From assembly GCF_947507565.1 (NCBI RefSeq), contig NC_089192.1:1488001-1552000 (forward strand): a stretch of 64,000 nucleotides of DNA. Direction: 5' to 3'. This DNA is from Oscarella lobularis (Eukaryota > Porifera > Homoscleromorpha > Homosclerophorida > Oscarellidae). The first letter of the stretch is position 1; the number at the start of each line of letters is the position of its first letter. The translations under genes were made by a program, and so were the position numbers. Below are positions 46,190 through 58,784 of this stretch, in pieces. Under the pieces are notes generated by a model. The model was not told the DNA's origin and did no database searches. It saw only the letters and a list, made by a program, of their open reading frames with translations.

Positions 46190-46539
46190 ATAATGTCATC
46201 CTCTATAGTTTGTATAGTTTCAAAGATCATTACCATGACTGTGGCTACTAAAATAAGTAAGTATTTAAAGGCAGAGAAAATATACTCCAAGAAATAAAAG
46301 AAATTCTCACCCAAAGCAGGTGAATAAATACCTAAACCAAATAATTTGTTGAATGGCTGAATTAAATCTTTGCAGGATTCTGCTTCTGCACCGTGATGGG
46401 CAAGAATTAATGCAGAATGTTGTTGACAAGGCTGAACCTCTCTTGCAAACATCTATTGTCTGTCTTTTGTCATTTATCTTGTCCAAACATCTATGTCTGT
46501 CTTTTGTCGACTATATCTCGTCCGGTGGTATGTACGTGT
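46190..46539. other. Spacer up to the duplication breakpoint
   Basis: It lies after the Death-domain gene stop and before the duplicated block starting at 46540. No gene or repeat is recognised. Confidence 0.4.
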
Positions 46540-48063
46540 CAAGACCAACGCGATTCCACCTTGTGCCATGTCAAGCTAAAAAAACCACCACAGTCGATCA
46601 AGCGCGCACTACACGTACTTTGATGTGCGAGAACCATAAGGGTGTGCCAATAGGACGCGCACGCCCACGGGTTTTTCTTCTACGCTGCAGCGACGTCGAA
46701 ATAGCTTAAGCAAATAGAAACCTGTGATTTTTTATTCCTATGTTGAGATTGCTCCACCCAAGGCCGCCAGTGATTCTGATTTGACATCATGAAAACTCGT
46801 TAATTAAAACGGAGATCGATTCTCACCTTACGTCTTTCTTTTCCTCCGATTATATTGTACGTCAATCTGACTGCAGGAGATTGTGAGTTTTCGATCTGAC
46901 GTCATGGATTGGACAAACCTGTAAATAACGAAGACATTTCATTAATAATTTATTGATTAATAGATAACGTATGGCTTACCGTGATATCGTACATAATCGT
47001 GTCTAGTTCGAAAAAAATTCAAGCAGATATTAGCATCGTAGATGTATTTTCTACTTTTGAAAGATGTTCACAGACTGTACAAGGCTTTGTCTGAGCTATG
47101 GCTTATAGGTTTGCGCTTACAGCTAAGTGCTTGTAGCCTGTGTCGTGCAGAAGCAGGTATATCCAAACGATGACAATCGATTCTCCTTCGGGTTAGCACT
47201 CCACAACGCTCCTCGTAAACGTTGGAACAACGAAGAAGACCCTCGACTCGAGAGACTTGTTTGTCACGTGCAAGACTTGGTTCGACCTCTACCACGCATG
47301 CGTATCTACAAGTCGCTTTCTGGTCGATCTTTCACGGCACCGTTAGTGTTTTTGCATGGCTGTAAACACGTCAGTCTCTCCATCAGGGTTTTTTTCGCTG
47401 CTTGTTATTTCGAGCGTTCTCGAGCGTTCTCGCTCTCGTAAAGTCAGTCTTGATCATTTGTCTGACAGCCGGTAGCAGCTCTTTGTTCAGGATAAAAATT
47501 GCACGAAGAGCAGCTAATTCACTTTCAGGCAGGAATCTCCAGCAGCTGTCCGTGTAAGATTCTACAGTACAGCATCACGAAAAAAATAAATTTTTTCGTG
47601 AGTCGATTCTTTATTCCGTTTTGGGTTTTAATCTGTCGTTAGCTCATCTTCGGTAGACACGTGACTGTTCGAGTAAGCTTCGACTTGCATTTTGAGTTAA
47701 AGCAACACAAAAGTGTCGATTTGGTCAAATTGAAAATCAATTGGCAGATTTGTGCATAGACGGGGAGAAGAGATTTTCGTGCATGCTCTGTGATTAGAGA
47801 AAACATAGGTATGCCGTTTTGATACGGACAGACGCGTGTTCTCCAAACAGATACTCGATCATATCAGATAATCCGTTTCAGATCAATCATCATGGAAGCC
47901 GTGCTGAAAAACTTCAAGGATTTGACAAGGGCTATATATATGAAGACCGTGACCTGCGTCCTCCGGCGAACCTCAACTTGATTCTTGACGGTCTCAATGA
48001 AACGGTTAGCAGCGTCGCTTTGAAGATTTGCCAAGATGCGGCAACGAGTGAGAAGAACAACTT
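46540..48063. repeat. Segmental duplication copy 2, carrying a truncated exon 1
   Basis: Nearly identical partner of 32094-33602. It ends inside a second copy of the ankyrin-VWA first exon that starts at 47892. That exon copy has an extra TA in the TATATA run near 47938, which shifts the frame, and breaks off after GAACAACTTT, where unrelated sequence follows. It is therefore a promoter plus dead exon placed just upstream of paralogue B. Confidence 0.85.
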
Positions 48064-48230
48064 TAAATCAAATTTTTCATGGCAAAACAGTAGGACGATT
48101 TTTATGCAATTTTTAAGGTGACTAACAGCTTTCTTGGGACAGAGGCACGATTTGCGTGTGTGACTAGTCTAGTTTGCGCATGCTCTGCGATAACACGTTT
48201 CCCAAACAGATCCGCCTTCTATTGTTCTAG

Positions 48231-51200
48231 ATGGAAGCCATCCTAAAAAACGTTACGGAGTTCATAGCTGACGTATTATACCTGCGCCCTGCAGCGAACC
48301 TCAAATCGATTCTTGACGATCTGAAGCCTTTGGTTAGCAGCATTGGCTCGAAGATTTGCGAAGATGCTGCCGCGAGTGAGAAAAACAGCTTTTTTGCGTC
48401 TATCACAACGGTCAATAAGCGATTGAAAGCAATCAAATCTAAATTGAAGCGTCAGCAGTTGATCGAAATGTCGTCGATCGAGTCTTTGCAAAAGAATCTG
48501 AAAGATCTTCAAAACGTTGCTTATCGATACAATTTATTAACGGAAAAGGGCATCAGAGCCACTTCGCTTATAAAAAACCTCGACGCTTGCAGGTTTTGGA
48601 CGAAATCATTTAGAGAAGTTATTTTTTTCGAAATTAGCGCGCGAGATACGCAGCGTAAATCGTTCTGTTCAGGATGTCGAGGTCGATTGGGACGAGTGGA
48701 TTTCCGCCTATAAGTCTGAATTTGGCGCAGAAGCGTTCAATGCGGACGAGGAAAGCATATTAAAAGAATGTATTGGTACGACGCTATTTGATGGACGAGT
48801 GCATATTTATATTAATATTCATAGGACATGCCTGTGGACGGTTTGTGTCTGCAGGAAGGATAGACGAAGCATGCAGAGCGTTCGGTTTTCCGTTTCAACA
48901 ATTGAAAAGCTGTCAAGAGATGGAGTGCTTGTGCATGAAATTTCAAGCTCCCTTATTTTGTGAAAATAGAGGCGCCGAATACGCTTCGACGTGCAATGCT
49001 TGTGGCCACGACGAGAAAAGACATTTTAAAGTCGAAAAGTGCGGTAGTAATTTTTTCAATGCTTGTTGTTAACTTTCTGCCTGTAGTGTACGTGAGCAGC
49101 GTTCTCGTTCGGGTACGGGAAGTGTCGCGATGAAAGCGCATCTGATCGAGAAAAAGAGAGCATTTACAAGTACCCGCCTCCAGGTTAGGCACGTATACGT
49201 CTCACAAGTACTTCAGTTAGGAAGGAGATGCATGCGCAACCTTTACTTTATATAAAAGTAGAAACTGTACAAGGGCGTTGCAGGGTGCCTATTTAGAAAT
49301 CAGTGCACCTCTAAAGTATATCTGAAGGGCTGTTTCTTTTTTTAACTCTCGATCGCTACCGTTCGTAGTGCTGAACATTCGCCCTCAAACAGGGTTATTT
49401 TTTGTAGAGAGTCATTCTGAGTAATGACACAAAAGCAGTTATAACTAATTTGAAAGACGTTGCGGACATAAACGAGATTAATCAAGACGGCGAGACGGCT
49501 TTGCACACTGCTGCTGGATACTGCAACAATCCGGAAATTATTTTTTCGTTACTTAATGAAGGTGCTTCCTGGAACGCCATGGACAAGGTATTCACAGCTG
49601 GCTATGTAGACTTCGAAAGAGTAGGATTTTTTATAACGGTTTTACAGAATGGATGCGCTCCTGTTCACTTGGCCGCTAGACGAGGCCAGCTCTCTGCTGT
49701 GAAGGCTCTGGTCGAGTGGGACAAAGCGAACGCTGACCTACCGTCTGGTGAAAAAAGTGAGGGAAAGCGTCCTTTGCACTTTGCCTGCGAGGAGGATAGA
49801 CTTGAAGTCATTGACTACCTCTCAAATAAGGCGAAAGGTAGCGTTTGTATACCTTCTCATGTATGTAGTTGCAGCTTTTCAAATGCGTTTAGCCGATATT
49901 AACAGTACAAATAAAGAAGGCGAAAATTGCTTATTTACCGGCGCCTTGTACGACAATTCAAAATCTGTCGAAAAAGCAATTAAAATGGGTGCCGATCCAA
50001 CAATGCGTAATGAAGAAGACGAAGCTCCTATGGACGTAGGATTTATTGGCATGCAAAAAAAATTGAATATTATTCTGTTCATTAGGTTTCTGCGAGGCAT
50101 GCGTCTAATGACACAATACTCGTAATCGCTCGTCAAAATTCCGACACCGTGACAGCAGAAGACGATGAAGGAAACGAACCTTTGAGTCGTTGCAGTGACG
50201 GCACTTCTGTTGAGCTTCTCGCCAAATTCGGTGCCGCTGTCGATCATCAAAACCGCGAGGGTAAAACCGCACTGCACGTCTCTTCCGCGGATCCATCTCT
50301 TGCTGAAGTAACCAAAGAGCTTCTTGATCGAGGCGCCAATCCGAACCTTAAAGATCAGGATGGCTGCGGGCCTCTTCACGTTGCTGCGCGCATGAAAAAC
50401 GAACAAGCAATTGATCTTCTTTGCGCAAGGAACGCCGAAGTCAGCGCCGCAGATAAAGAAGGAAACACTGCCCTGCATGTTGCTCTTGACAAACGGTATA
50501 GAAAAATAGCTGAAAAACTAGTGTCTATCGGTGCCAATGCGACGGGATCAAACAGAGATGGGTTGGTAAGGTGGCACTGAGAACTACTGTATCCTTTTTT
50601 GCGTTATAGATTTTTTTTCTTTCAGACTCCATTGCATCTTTCCTGCAAGAACGGATATAGCCGCTTGACAAAAAATTTGATTGACAGCGGTGCAAAAACA
50701 GAAATTAACCAAAAAGACCGCGAAGGAAAAACCCCATTGCACTTTGCTGTCTTGTCGGCTACCATATCACTTGCAAGAGATTTGCTAGATTTTGGTACTT
50801 ATTTTTGATTTAGAACTTATTGTACTGCTAGACCTATACTATGTTCTGCGCAGGTGCAAATATGTACGCACGAGACGGTAACGGCGACACGCCTCTAGGG
50901 CTGTCTTTTCGGAATAAAAACCCTTTGAAGAAGTTAACCCCAGAAGAAATTGAAGTTCTTGAATTTACGGAAATGTCAAAGGATGATTTAATGACTCCTC
51001 CAGGCAATTTATTTTTTTCGATGTTTATACAATTACCCTAATGGTCTTGTTTTGCTATTACAGGTCCAACATGTCCGCAAAAATGTTTTGCAGATGGTCC
51101 CGGACTCGCTGGTCGTCACGTCCGCTGTCGCTACACTTTTACTGTATTTGCATGCGACAAGAAGGGCCGGCAAAGATCGGTAGGAGGAGACACCGTGACC

Positions 51201-53050
51201 GTGAGAATCAAGGCTAGATCCTTGGTACCAAATCTTTCATACCTTTCCTAGATTATACCTGCTTTTATCTAGACCAGAGACAAAGAGACAAGCAGCAGTT
51301 TTGTCGTGGACGACGCGGGCAATGGAACCTACCCTGTTGTCTACGAGATCTCGTCTGATGGTCGTTACGAGTTGCACATCATGATTGACGACGAACCAAT
51401 AATGGGATCGCCCTACGTTGTTAATCTACTAGAAACGGCAGCACCGCTGCCGCCTGCTATTGAGTTAGTTCTCAGTCACTAATCAAACAATTACAGTAGT
51501 TGAAAAATTAGAACTGTCTTCTATTCACCGAGCGAGTACAGTGATGAAGAAGTCAGTTTTGCGTTAAGTGAAGGAATTGGTGAAGTGGATTTGGCTATTG
51601 TCTGCGATACTACGTCTAGCATGAGTGAGTTATAATAATGAATTAAGTCTCGTGAACAATTGGCTTTGTTGAATTAACAGGTCGTGAAATAGCAAAAGTG
51701 CGAGCTTTAATAAAAGAATTGATAAAAGCTATTAAAGACGAAAATCTGTGCACTGATTTGCGGATAGCCATTATTGCTTATTGCGATCATCCTCCACAGG
51801 TATCGAAAGTAGCTCTCTTTTGAGTATAAAGGCTCGACGTTTTATCAGGATTCAACCTATGTTGCCAAAGTCTTCCAGCAGTTAAGCAGCAATGAAGATG
51901 CCGTTAAATCGGCAATTGAAAGTCTCGAAGCAAAGGGCAAGCCTTACTAATTGAGTTTGTTGTAAACTTCAAGTGATACTGATCCGGCTCATTTAGGAGG
52001 CGGCGACTGTCCTGAGGCTGTTGCTGATGCTCTGTTCGAAGTGTCTCGTCTCAATTGGGACGAAGCTAAGCGACCGCACGCTGCTCGTCTCGCTGTCTTG
52101 ATAGGAGATGCTCCACCGCATGGCATAGAAGGAGCGATTTATACCGATGCATTTCCTAAGGGTAGACGAACGTGGGTCCCAGCTAAGCACCACATGTGCA
52201 GGAAATTTTTTTCAGGCTGCCCAGATGGTCATGACTGGTCTGTTTTGTCTGAAACGTGTCGCTCAAAGAACATCGCTGTCTTCACGGTAGCCTGTCGTAC
52301 TAACGTGTTTACGCAGAGAGCATTTAGCGCCATCGCAGCATCGTCTGGTGGGCAGTGCACTAAAATTGAGGTGAAATAGGCATAGCATCGTTTTTCTAGT
52401 CTCTGCTAATAGAGACTCAGAAAATAGCTCTGTAGATCATGTAGCTGCTACTTGAGCTGTTAGCATAGAATAAATTTAAACCCTGTTGGTGCTTGGAGAG
52501 CACTGAGATTTTTAGTAATCATAATGTACTTTTTATTTGAATGAAAGCAATGAGCTCCGTTAAATATTCAACTGTAGGAGTTCTACTACACTAAAAATTA
52601 GACTCAAACAATGACTTGGTTTCTCTTTTCAGAAAAGTGATCACATAATAGACTTGATCAAATTGCACGTGCAGCTTCTTCTGGACAGACGTCTCGTGTA
52701 CTGCAAGATCTCAGATACTATTATTCTACTGCCTCTATCCGGCACTACAGAGGAACGAAAAGAGAAAGTGACAAGCAATATGGCAAAGAAACGAACAGCG
52801 GTAAATTAAGTACGAAAACTGGTTCTGGTAGGAAAGCAATCTATATCTTTATTAGGTTCGTTCTTTGGAGACCTCCGAAGGAAAGGCTTTTCTCAAAACT
52901 CACGGCTTAACGGCAGAAGACGTAGAGAGTGCTATCAAAACTTTCAAGATATTGGATCGTTTAGCAGGAACTTTTCGGAATCGCACCTTCACTGACTGGC
53001 TAGGCAAGCAGCTCTACGCTCTGAAAAAAATCACAAATGAAGCGACCTAA
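48231..53050 (+). CDS. Helical/Cys-His + ankyrin + filamin + VWA protein (paralogue B)
   Basis: Same exon order and nearly the same total length as the gene at 33433. Exon 1 starts at 48231 and the first intron is 48618-48672. Cys-His module: CQEMECLCMKF and CNACGHDEKRHFK. Ankyrin repeats run from 49411 to 51020 (GETALHTAAGYC, GCGPLHVAARMKNEQAIDLL). The filamin repeat is at 51064-51460 (VDDAGNGTYPVVYEISSDG), the VWA at 51560-52378 (VDLAIVCDTTSSM, GGDCPEAVADAL, VLIGDAPPHG) and the helical tail ends at 53050. Divergence from A is substantial at residue level, so this duplication is older than the 1.5-kb block upstream. It shares a likely cytoplasmic location and unknown partners with A. Ankyrin, filamin-type and VWA domains are all protein-interaction modules, so a scaffold role is inferred. 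Confidence 0.78.
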
Positions 53051-53847
53051 ATCATTCAGTGAAAGGACGCTGTTGAAAAATTCTTCTTGCGTACAAACCG
53101 GTTTCCTTTGTTCTTATCTGTGTATTTTCTTGTACATCGTAGACGCTGTAGTGTGTACTGACTGTATACCTCTACCACGGATTTTCGACGAGAGAAAAGT
53201 CACTTGGAATGGTAAAAGAGTAAGCGGAAAAGCGATGGACGCGGGATTGCTTACAGAAAAGTGGATGCGTCGTCGTCCGTGTTGCAAAGGCCGAGGCGTT
53301 ACCCAAACAATCGCCCTTCTAGAGGATATACGAACCGAAGAGCACCTCGACTCTGACAGGTATCCTTCGTATAAAAATGTGTTTCAAGACCCTATATGGA
53401 AGCTTACCAGTCCTAACAAAACGAGAAAAAAGGGGCCGACGTTGATTAGAGCCACTTTCTGGTTTCTTCATGACGCTTGCATGACTGTCTTCTGAGTTCG
53501 AGCCGTGGTGCGTTGACTCGTCGGAGAACGACAAACGCCTTCGACGCTCGAGGCTCGACATGGCTCGAAGAGGCTCGAGGCTAATCTGAGCGCTCAAGCA
53601 CGCTATATAGGTATCTACTGATTTGCCCTGACTGATTTGGGTCCTCAAAAAAGAGGTCTTCTACGACAGTTTGATTTCGTAAGGTCCCACTAAACTCCAT
53701 AAAATCAGATACCGGAAATTCGCTGCTATGCGAAAGGGGACTCAAGAGCAACAGCAAGAGAAAAAAATGGGTTCAGAAAAGTCGCGCATGCAAGCTACTG
53801 TGTAGAACTAAAAAGAAATCGTGTGTCGATATTGCCAAGCCTGTGCA
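53051..53847. other. Intergenic region between convergent genes
   Basis: Paralogue B (plus) and the SRCR-tyrosinase gene (minus) end toward each other here. A 152-codon plus-strand frame from 53037 overlaps the end of B, has no family resemblance and no good start context, and is probably chance. A small inverted repeat of CTCGAGG/GGCTCGA type occurs at 53540-53582. Confidence 0.4.
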
Positions 53848-56800
53848 CTATGGCTTGCATTTCACGGCTGCATGCCGACGCTGAACGTCGTACAAAGCTT
53901 CGCCGTATCCGGAATGACGACATCTGTTCAGAGAACATTCCTGTCCCGTGCACTGAACGCGATCAAGCCAAACGATGCTCGGTCCGGCGACAAACAATTG
54001 ATAGTAGACCAGTTCTGCGCCCTCTGCATACCCCAATTGATGGCAGACAACGTCACCATCATCTTTGTCCCACAACAGATAGCCCACCGAGCCCCAGACG
54101 CCTTGACGAAAGACTTCGACACGGCCTTCATGAGCACTAGGCCCATCAACAAGGCGAACAGCTAGAAAGAAAGCACCAAGTACATGACATTATCTGTGTT
54201 GGAAACTGCATACGAACATTCGAGGCACGACACGTAAAGGTTATTCGCCGAGTCTTCGCACGATTCTGTGTCCCACTCGACTCCTCTGCAATCGATTGCC
54301 TTTCTCGCACTAGAAAGGCATCCGACGTACGTCGTTTCTAAAATGGGTTTGGACGTGGATGATTGGTCGACTCCGGGAACCGAAGGACCGTAACCAGCTG
54401 CTTCACACGCTTCAGAATGATGACGTTTTCCCCAATTTCGTGCGCCGCACACGGAGCCCCAGACTTTCTGAGCGGCGTTGTACACTTGAAGGTACCCGGA
54501 AGAGCCCCCAATAGTAGATAGCCTAACACCTACCAAACCAAACAATGTAATACGTGCATAAAGCTTGACGACGATTGCCTTGCCTGGATCGCACACCACT
54601 TGGGCGTACCCGTAGTAAGGACAAAAGCCGGCTGCTGCATTAGTGAAAACGTTGACGTGACCGTGCGAGCAGTCTTGAAGAAGTTCTTCGTTTCCAGTAC
54701 AGTCGAAAGTCGTCGCGAGATTCTCATTCGCCTCGTACGTCCACTCCGAATCGTTGTCCGCTTTGCCTCCGGGAAAACCAAGCTGAGCGCAAACGACTTC
54801 GGCGTCTTCTTCGTCCCAATCGTCGTCACAAACGGCGTGCCACGTGCCGTCGAGAAGAACCTCGACTCGACCTTCGAATCGATTCGGACCGGAAGCGAGA
54901 CGAACACCGGTCGTTGTTCCGCGACGAACGCACGTGTCGAGTTGAGAAGCACTCAGGACATCGCTGCGAAAGCTGCACTGGACGTCAAAGTCCTGCTGAG
55001 TTTGATCTGCATCGATCGTTTCCGAGCGTCGGCGGTGGACGTGAAAAATCGATTCGGACGAGTCGTACGTGTATCCGAGGTCGGTGACTTTCAGCAAGTT
55101 GACGGGACGAATCGAGTCTGGCTTGGACAAGAGGGGTCTGTTCGTACCGGGGTAGACTGCGCTCAGATGCTGCATTGGCGTATGAAGATTGTACACTTCG
55201 CCTTCGACCGGATAATTTTCAGGGCCTTCGCCCCAACGCTGCTGCCAATCAAACCAGAGAAGATCGATGAAGCAGTGGTGCTTAGAAGAAAAAAAGCAAC
55301 ATTAGAAGGACTCTTTCGAAAGGTATTCTTTTCTTACGAAGTAAAAGACGGGATCGAGGGGTGACAGAGCCGTTGCCATGTTGGCTTCAATACCACCAAA
55401 GCGAAGGTGTAAGGTGTTATGACGCCTGCCGCCTCCTTCAGTTATTCGACGGAATAAAGAGTAGGGGTAAAGAAAATCGCGATCGGCATCTAATGCCGAC
55501 TGGGACACTTGGGATGAGCCCGGGCGAGGCGTTATCATATTCCGCGTAATGCACTCGGAGGGATCCGCGTGCCAGACGGATTTTCTGAAGTCGCCGGTAT
55601 TGACGCAAAAGCCGTCTGTCGGGTCCCCGTTCTGTTCGCCGCCGAGATGATCCCATATCTTTGACGTCTTAACGTCCTCGCTCGTCCAGTTCCAATAGGG
55701 AAGGCGTAAGGCGTCGTCGTCCTGAACAATTTGCAGGGCGCGCTCGATCATGAGAAGAAAGGCGCGATGCCACGGAAGAAATCCAGCGCCGCTAGAGAAT
55801 AACTTTAATAAAGCAATTAATAACGACTAATGCGACTTTTCTTTACTTGTGAGCAGTTCCAAATCTTCGAAATGTTTCAGCATGAAGGGCTGCCATGTCG
55901 TTGATTACGCTATTATTTTTCAGCTTCTTGAAACCGTCTTTAATAGAATTCCAGTCTTCAGGTCGATTCTCTGCCAAGTCGATCAGATCGCAACGGGCTT
56001 CTAAACAAGGAAAAGACCAAATCTGTGTAACAGAGGCTGGGAAGAAAAACTCATTATACGCATACTTGGGCCAAAGTAATCAACGATGTCTTTCATATCG
56101 TCAAATCTATTCAGCACTAAGACGTGGTCCTCGCTAGTGGCGATGTTTTTTAGCTCTTTCTGACTCGATCCGGATCTGAAGTTTGTACCTCCCATAGCAA
56201 AAACGGTGGCGTCTGCTTTCAGTACTGCCGCCGAATCCTTTGGATCTTCCCTGTTCGACTGTCCGCCGCTCAAAACAAAGACTATCTTCTTGGCTCCCAC
56301 TCTGGCTCCTCTACTGACGTTGTGTAGAAGCGAGTGAGCGATATCTAAGGCTACTTTAGTATCCGTAGCCCACCCACCTACATAGGGAATAGACAGAACG
56401 GCAGCTTTCAGAGTTGCTCGAGGTGTCGCCCCTATCGATTTGTCGTCAAAATCGAACTCTATTTTGCGATGATGCGCGTAGGTGATGACAGCGACGCGAA
56501 CGGAAGCGTGGCATCCAACGGTCAGAGCGTGGTCAATTGTTCTGCTAACAAAATTCTTTTGTTTCACGAAATCATCGAAAGGAATGCTGCCGGAATTTTC
56601 CATTACGAGCAGGAGATCGATGTTTCTTGTGCCCTCGCTGCAATGCAGCAAAGAGATTTTGAAGAACGAAAAGAAATAAACGTTCAACTTTCTGGCGGTA
56701 ACTGCAACGCTGTAGGTAATGATAATGCTTGGTTGACTAAAGCTGAAAGCAGCCGCGGCTGCTGCTGTAACAGACGCCGCAGAAGCCGTAAAAGTTGCTG

Positions 56801-58784
56801 CTGTTGCGATTGCTGCAGCCGCTTTGACTGTCACTGCTGCGATCACCGAAACCTTCGTTCCCGCAGCAACTGTTAAAGATGTCGCTATTATTGCTGGGCG
56901 ACAGTTTCCAACAGCTACAGTTGTAGCCGATGCTGTTGCTGCAGCTTGCGCTGATGCAGACGCTTTTACTAACACAGTCGCAGCTGCCCTAGCTTCCGTC
57001 AAAGCAGACGCTGACGCCGTAGCCGCTGTTGTAACTGACGCCGCTGCCGTAGCTGAAGCCTCAGCTGCCGCCGTTGCTGCTACTATAGCTCCTACTGCCG
57101 CTTTGACCGCCGCAGTAACGACCGCTGTGCAACCTACGTAGCCGCCTGCCGCTACCACGTCCGCCGCTGCTGTTGCCGCCGCAAACGCACTTTCGGATGC
57201 CGTAGCCGACGCAAATGCTGCGGTTGAAGCTTCTGTCGCCGCTGAAGTCGCTGCTGAAGCACATGCGGCCGTGGCGGCTATTGCTAATGCTGTTGCTTCT
57301 GCTGATGCAATAGCAGACGCCGCGGCATTGGCCGATGCGGTAGCTACAGCAGTACAACCATCGTCGGAGATCCCTACCGCTGCTTTCATTACAATTGTTA
57401 CCGCATTCGACACAGTAGCTCCCGTCAATGCCGTCATAGATACTAGAGCCGAAGCGCCGGCTCCCGCTGCTGCTGCTGCCGTAGCCACGGCCGTAGCCTC
57501 CGCTGCAGCATAAGCACCCGCTTCCGCTGAAGCTTTAGCCAACGCTATAGCTTTGAGTATACGTGTCACTACAACTGCGGTACCTTTACAGTAACCGTAG
57601 CCGTAGCAGTAAGTGTAGCAATATCCGTAACCGCCTCCTGCTACAGCGACAGCTTCTGCAGCCGCAGCGGCGGCTGCGACTGCTGCTGCTTCTGCCGCTT
57701 CCGCCGCTTTGGCAACTGCTTCGGCTACAGCCGTAGCCTTTGCCGCTGCAAAAGCTGCTGCGTCGGCAACGGGTGTTGCTTCTGCTATGGCCGAAGATGA
57801 AACTGAAACCGCTGCTAAAGCTTCTGCTGAACAACCACCGCTCAGTGCTATAGCTCTAGACGCTGCTGTCGCTGATGACTGAGCTTCTGCTCTTGCATCG
57901 GCCACAGCACTTGAAGCCGCGAAAGCCCTAGCACTAGCTGAACTTGCGGCTAATGCCGCTGAACGTGCTGCCGCTGCCGCTGCTGCTGCTGCTATCGCGG
58001 TAGATTTTACCTTCGCGATAGCTACTGATATTGATTTTATTGTCACTGTACAGCCACAGTGACAATTGCTGCCTGCCGCGGCCGTTACTTGCACTGCAGC
58101 CGCTGCTGCAGCTCCCGCTGCTGCAGACGCAGCAGCCGACGCAGTCGCTGTTGCCGTCGCAGTTGCCGTAGCTGCAGCCGTAGCCGTTGCCGTTGCCGTT
58201 GCCGTTACCGCGGCTGCCGCAGTCACCGTCGCCAGCGCTGTCGTAACCGCCGCACCGGTTGCTGTAGCCGTAGCTGTACAGTTGCATCCTTCGCAGCTAA
58301 AAGGTGGAGTGGGGCTTGCGGTTGAAGTTGGAGTAGGGTTTTCCGTTGAGACATCCGTTTCGCAATTGATGCCTGAACGACGGTGAGGACACTGGCAAAA
58401 GTAACGGCCTCGTTGATCACTGCACGTGCAGCCGTTCTGACAAGGCGACGAAGCGCACTCGTTGACGTCAATCTCGCAATTGATGCCCGTATGACCGGAA
58501 GGACACACGCAAACATATCTGCCTTGTTCTTGATCGATGCACGTGCCGCCGTTCCGACAAGGCGACGAAGCGCACTCGTCGACGTCAATCTCGCAATGAC
58601 TGCCGTCGTAACCAAATATACATTCGCATCTGTATCGACCACGTAGATAGTTGCACGTTCCGCCGTTCTGACACGGCGACGACGCGCACTCGTTGGCGAA
58701 AGACGAAGTGCACGAAAAGGCAAACGTCCAAATTGCGACGCGCAGAGCAAAAGATTGAAGATTCATTGGCCAGCCACCGGTCAC
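53848..58784 (-). CDS. Secreted EGF x3 + alanine-rich silk-like + VWA + tyrosinase + SRCR x3 protein
   Basis: A first long exon from 58784 encodes a signal peptide (MNLQSFALRVAIWTFAFSC), three EGF modules (NECASSPCQNGGTC), a Thr/Pro linker, about 500 alanine-rich residues with Cys and Gly-Tyr patches (GGGYGYCYTYCYGYGYCKG), then, probably after an 85-bp intron near 56640, a VWA domain (LLLVMENSGSI; first MIDAS residue Glu). A 67-bp intron joins VWA to a tyrosinase domain in phase (56068/56000). All six copper histidines appear present: MAALHAETF, FGTAHK, GFLPWHRAF, HNTLHLRFGG and FHHCFID (exons to 55852, 55791-55325, and 55277 onward). The same exon runs on into SRCR domain 1 (EGRVEVLLDGTWHAVCDDDWDEED); SRCR 2 and 3 follow to the stop at 53848. 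Tyrosinases can cross-link Tyr-rich matrix, so a self-curing extracellular fibre or adhesive is inferred. Confidence 0.85.
56740..58260 (-). repeat. Alanine-rich low-complexity coding region
   Basis: About 500 codons are dominated by GCN with Thr, Val and Ser, arranged as imperfect repeats. Variant blocks with a Gly-Cys-Thr-Ala-Val core recur near 57360, 57125 and 57600. Because GCN reads back as NGC, the opposite strand also shows long Ala-rich open frames, which are shadows. Synonymous codons vary widely, so the peptide bias is not a simple DNA microsatellite. Confidence 0.85.

Noticed and set aside
53037..53495. 152-codon plus-strand frame
   Set aside because: Overlaps the end of paralogue B, no recognisable domain, and no support from the equivalent region after paralogue A.
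56824..58386. Long alanine-rich frames on the plus strand
   Set aside because: GCN codons read back as NGC, so an Ala-rich gene creates Ala-rich antisense frames. No signal peptide, domain or splice support.
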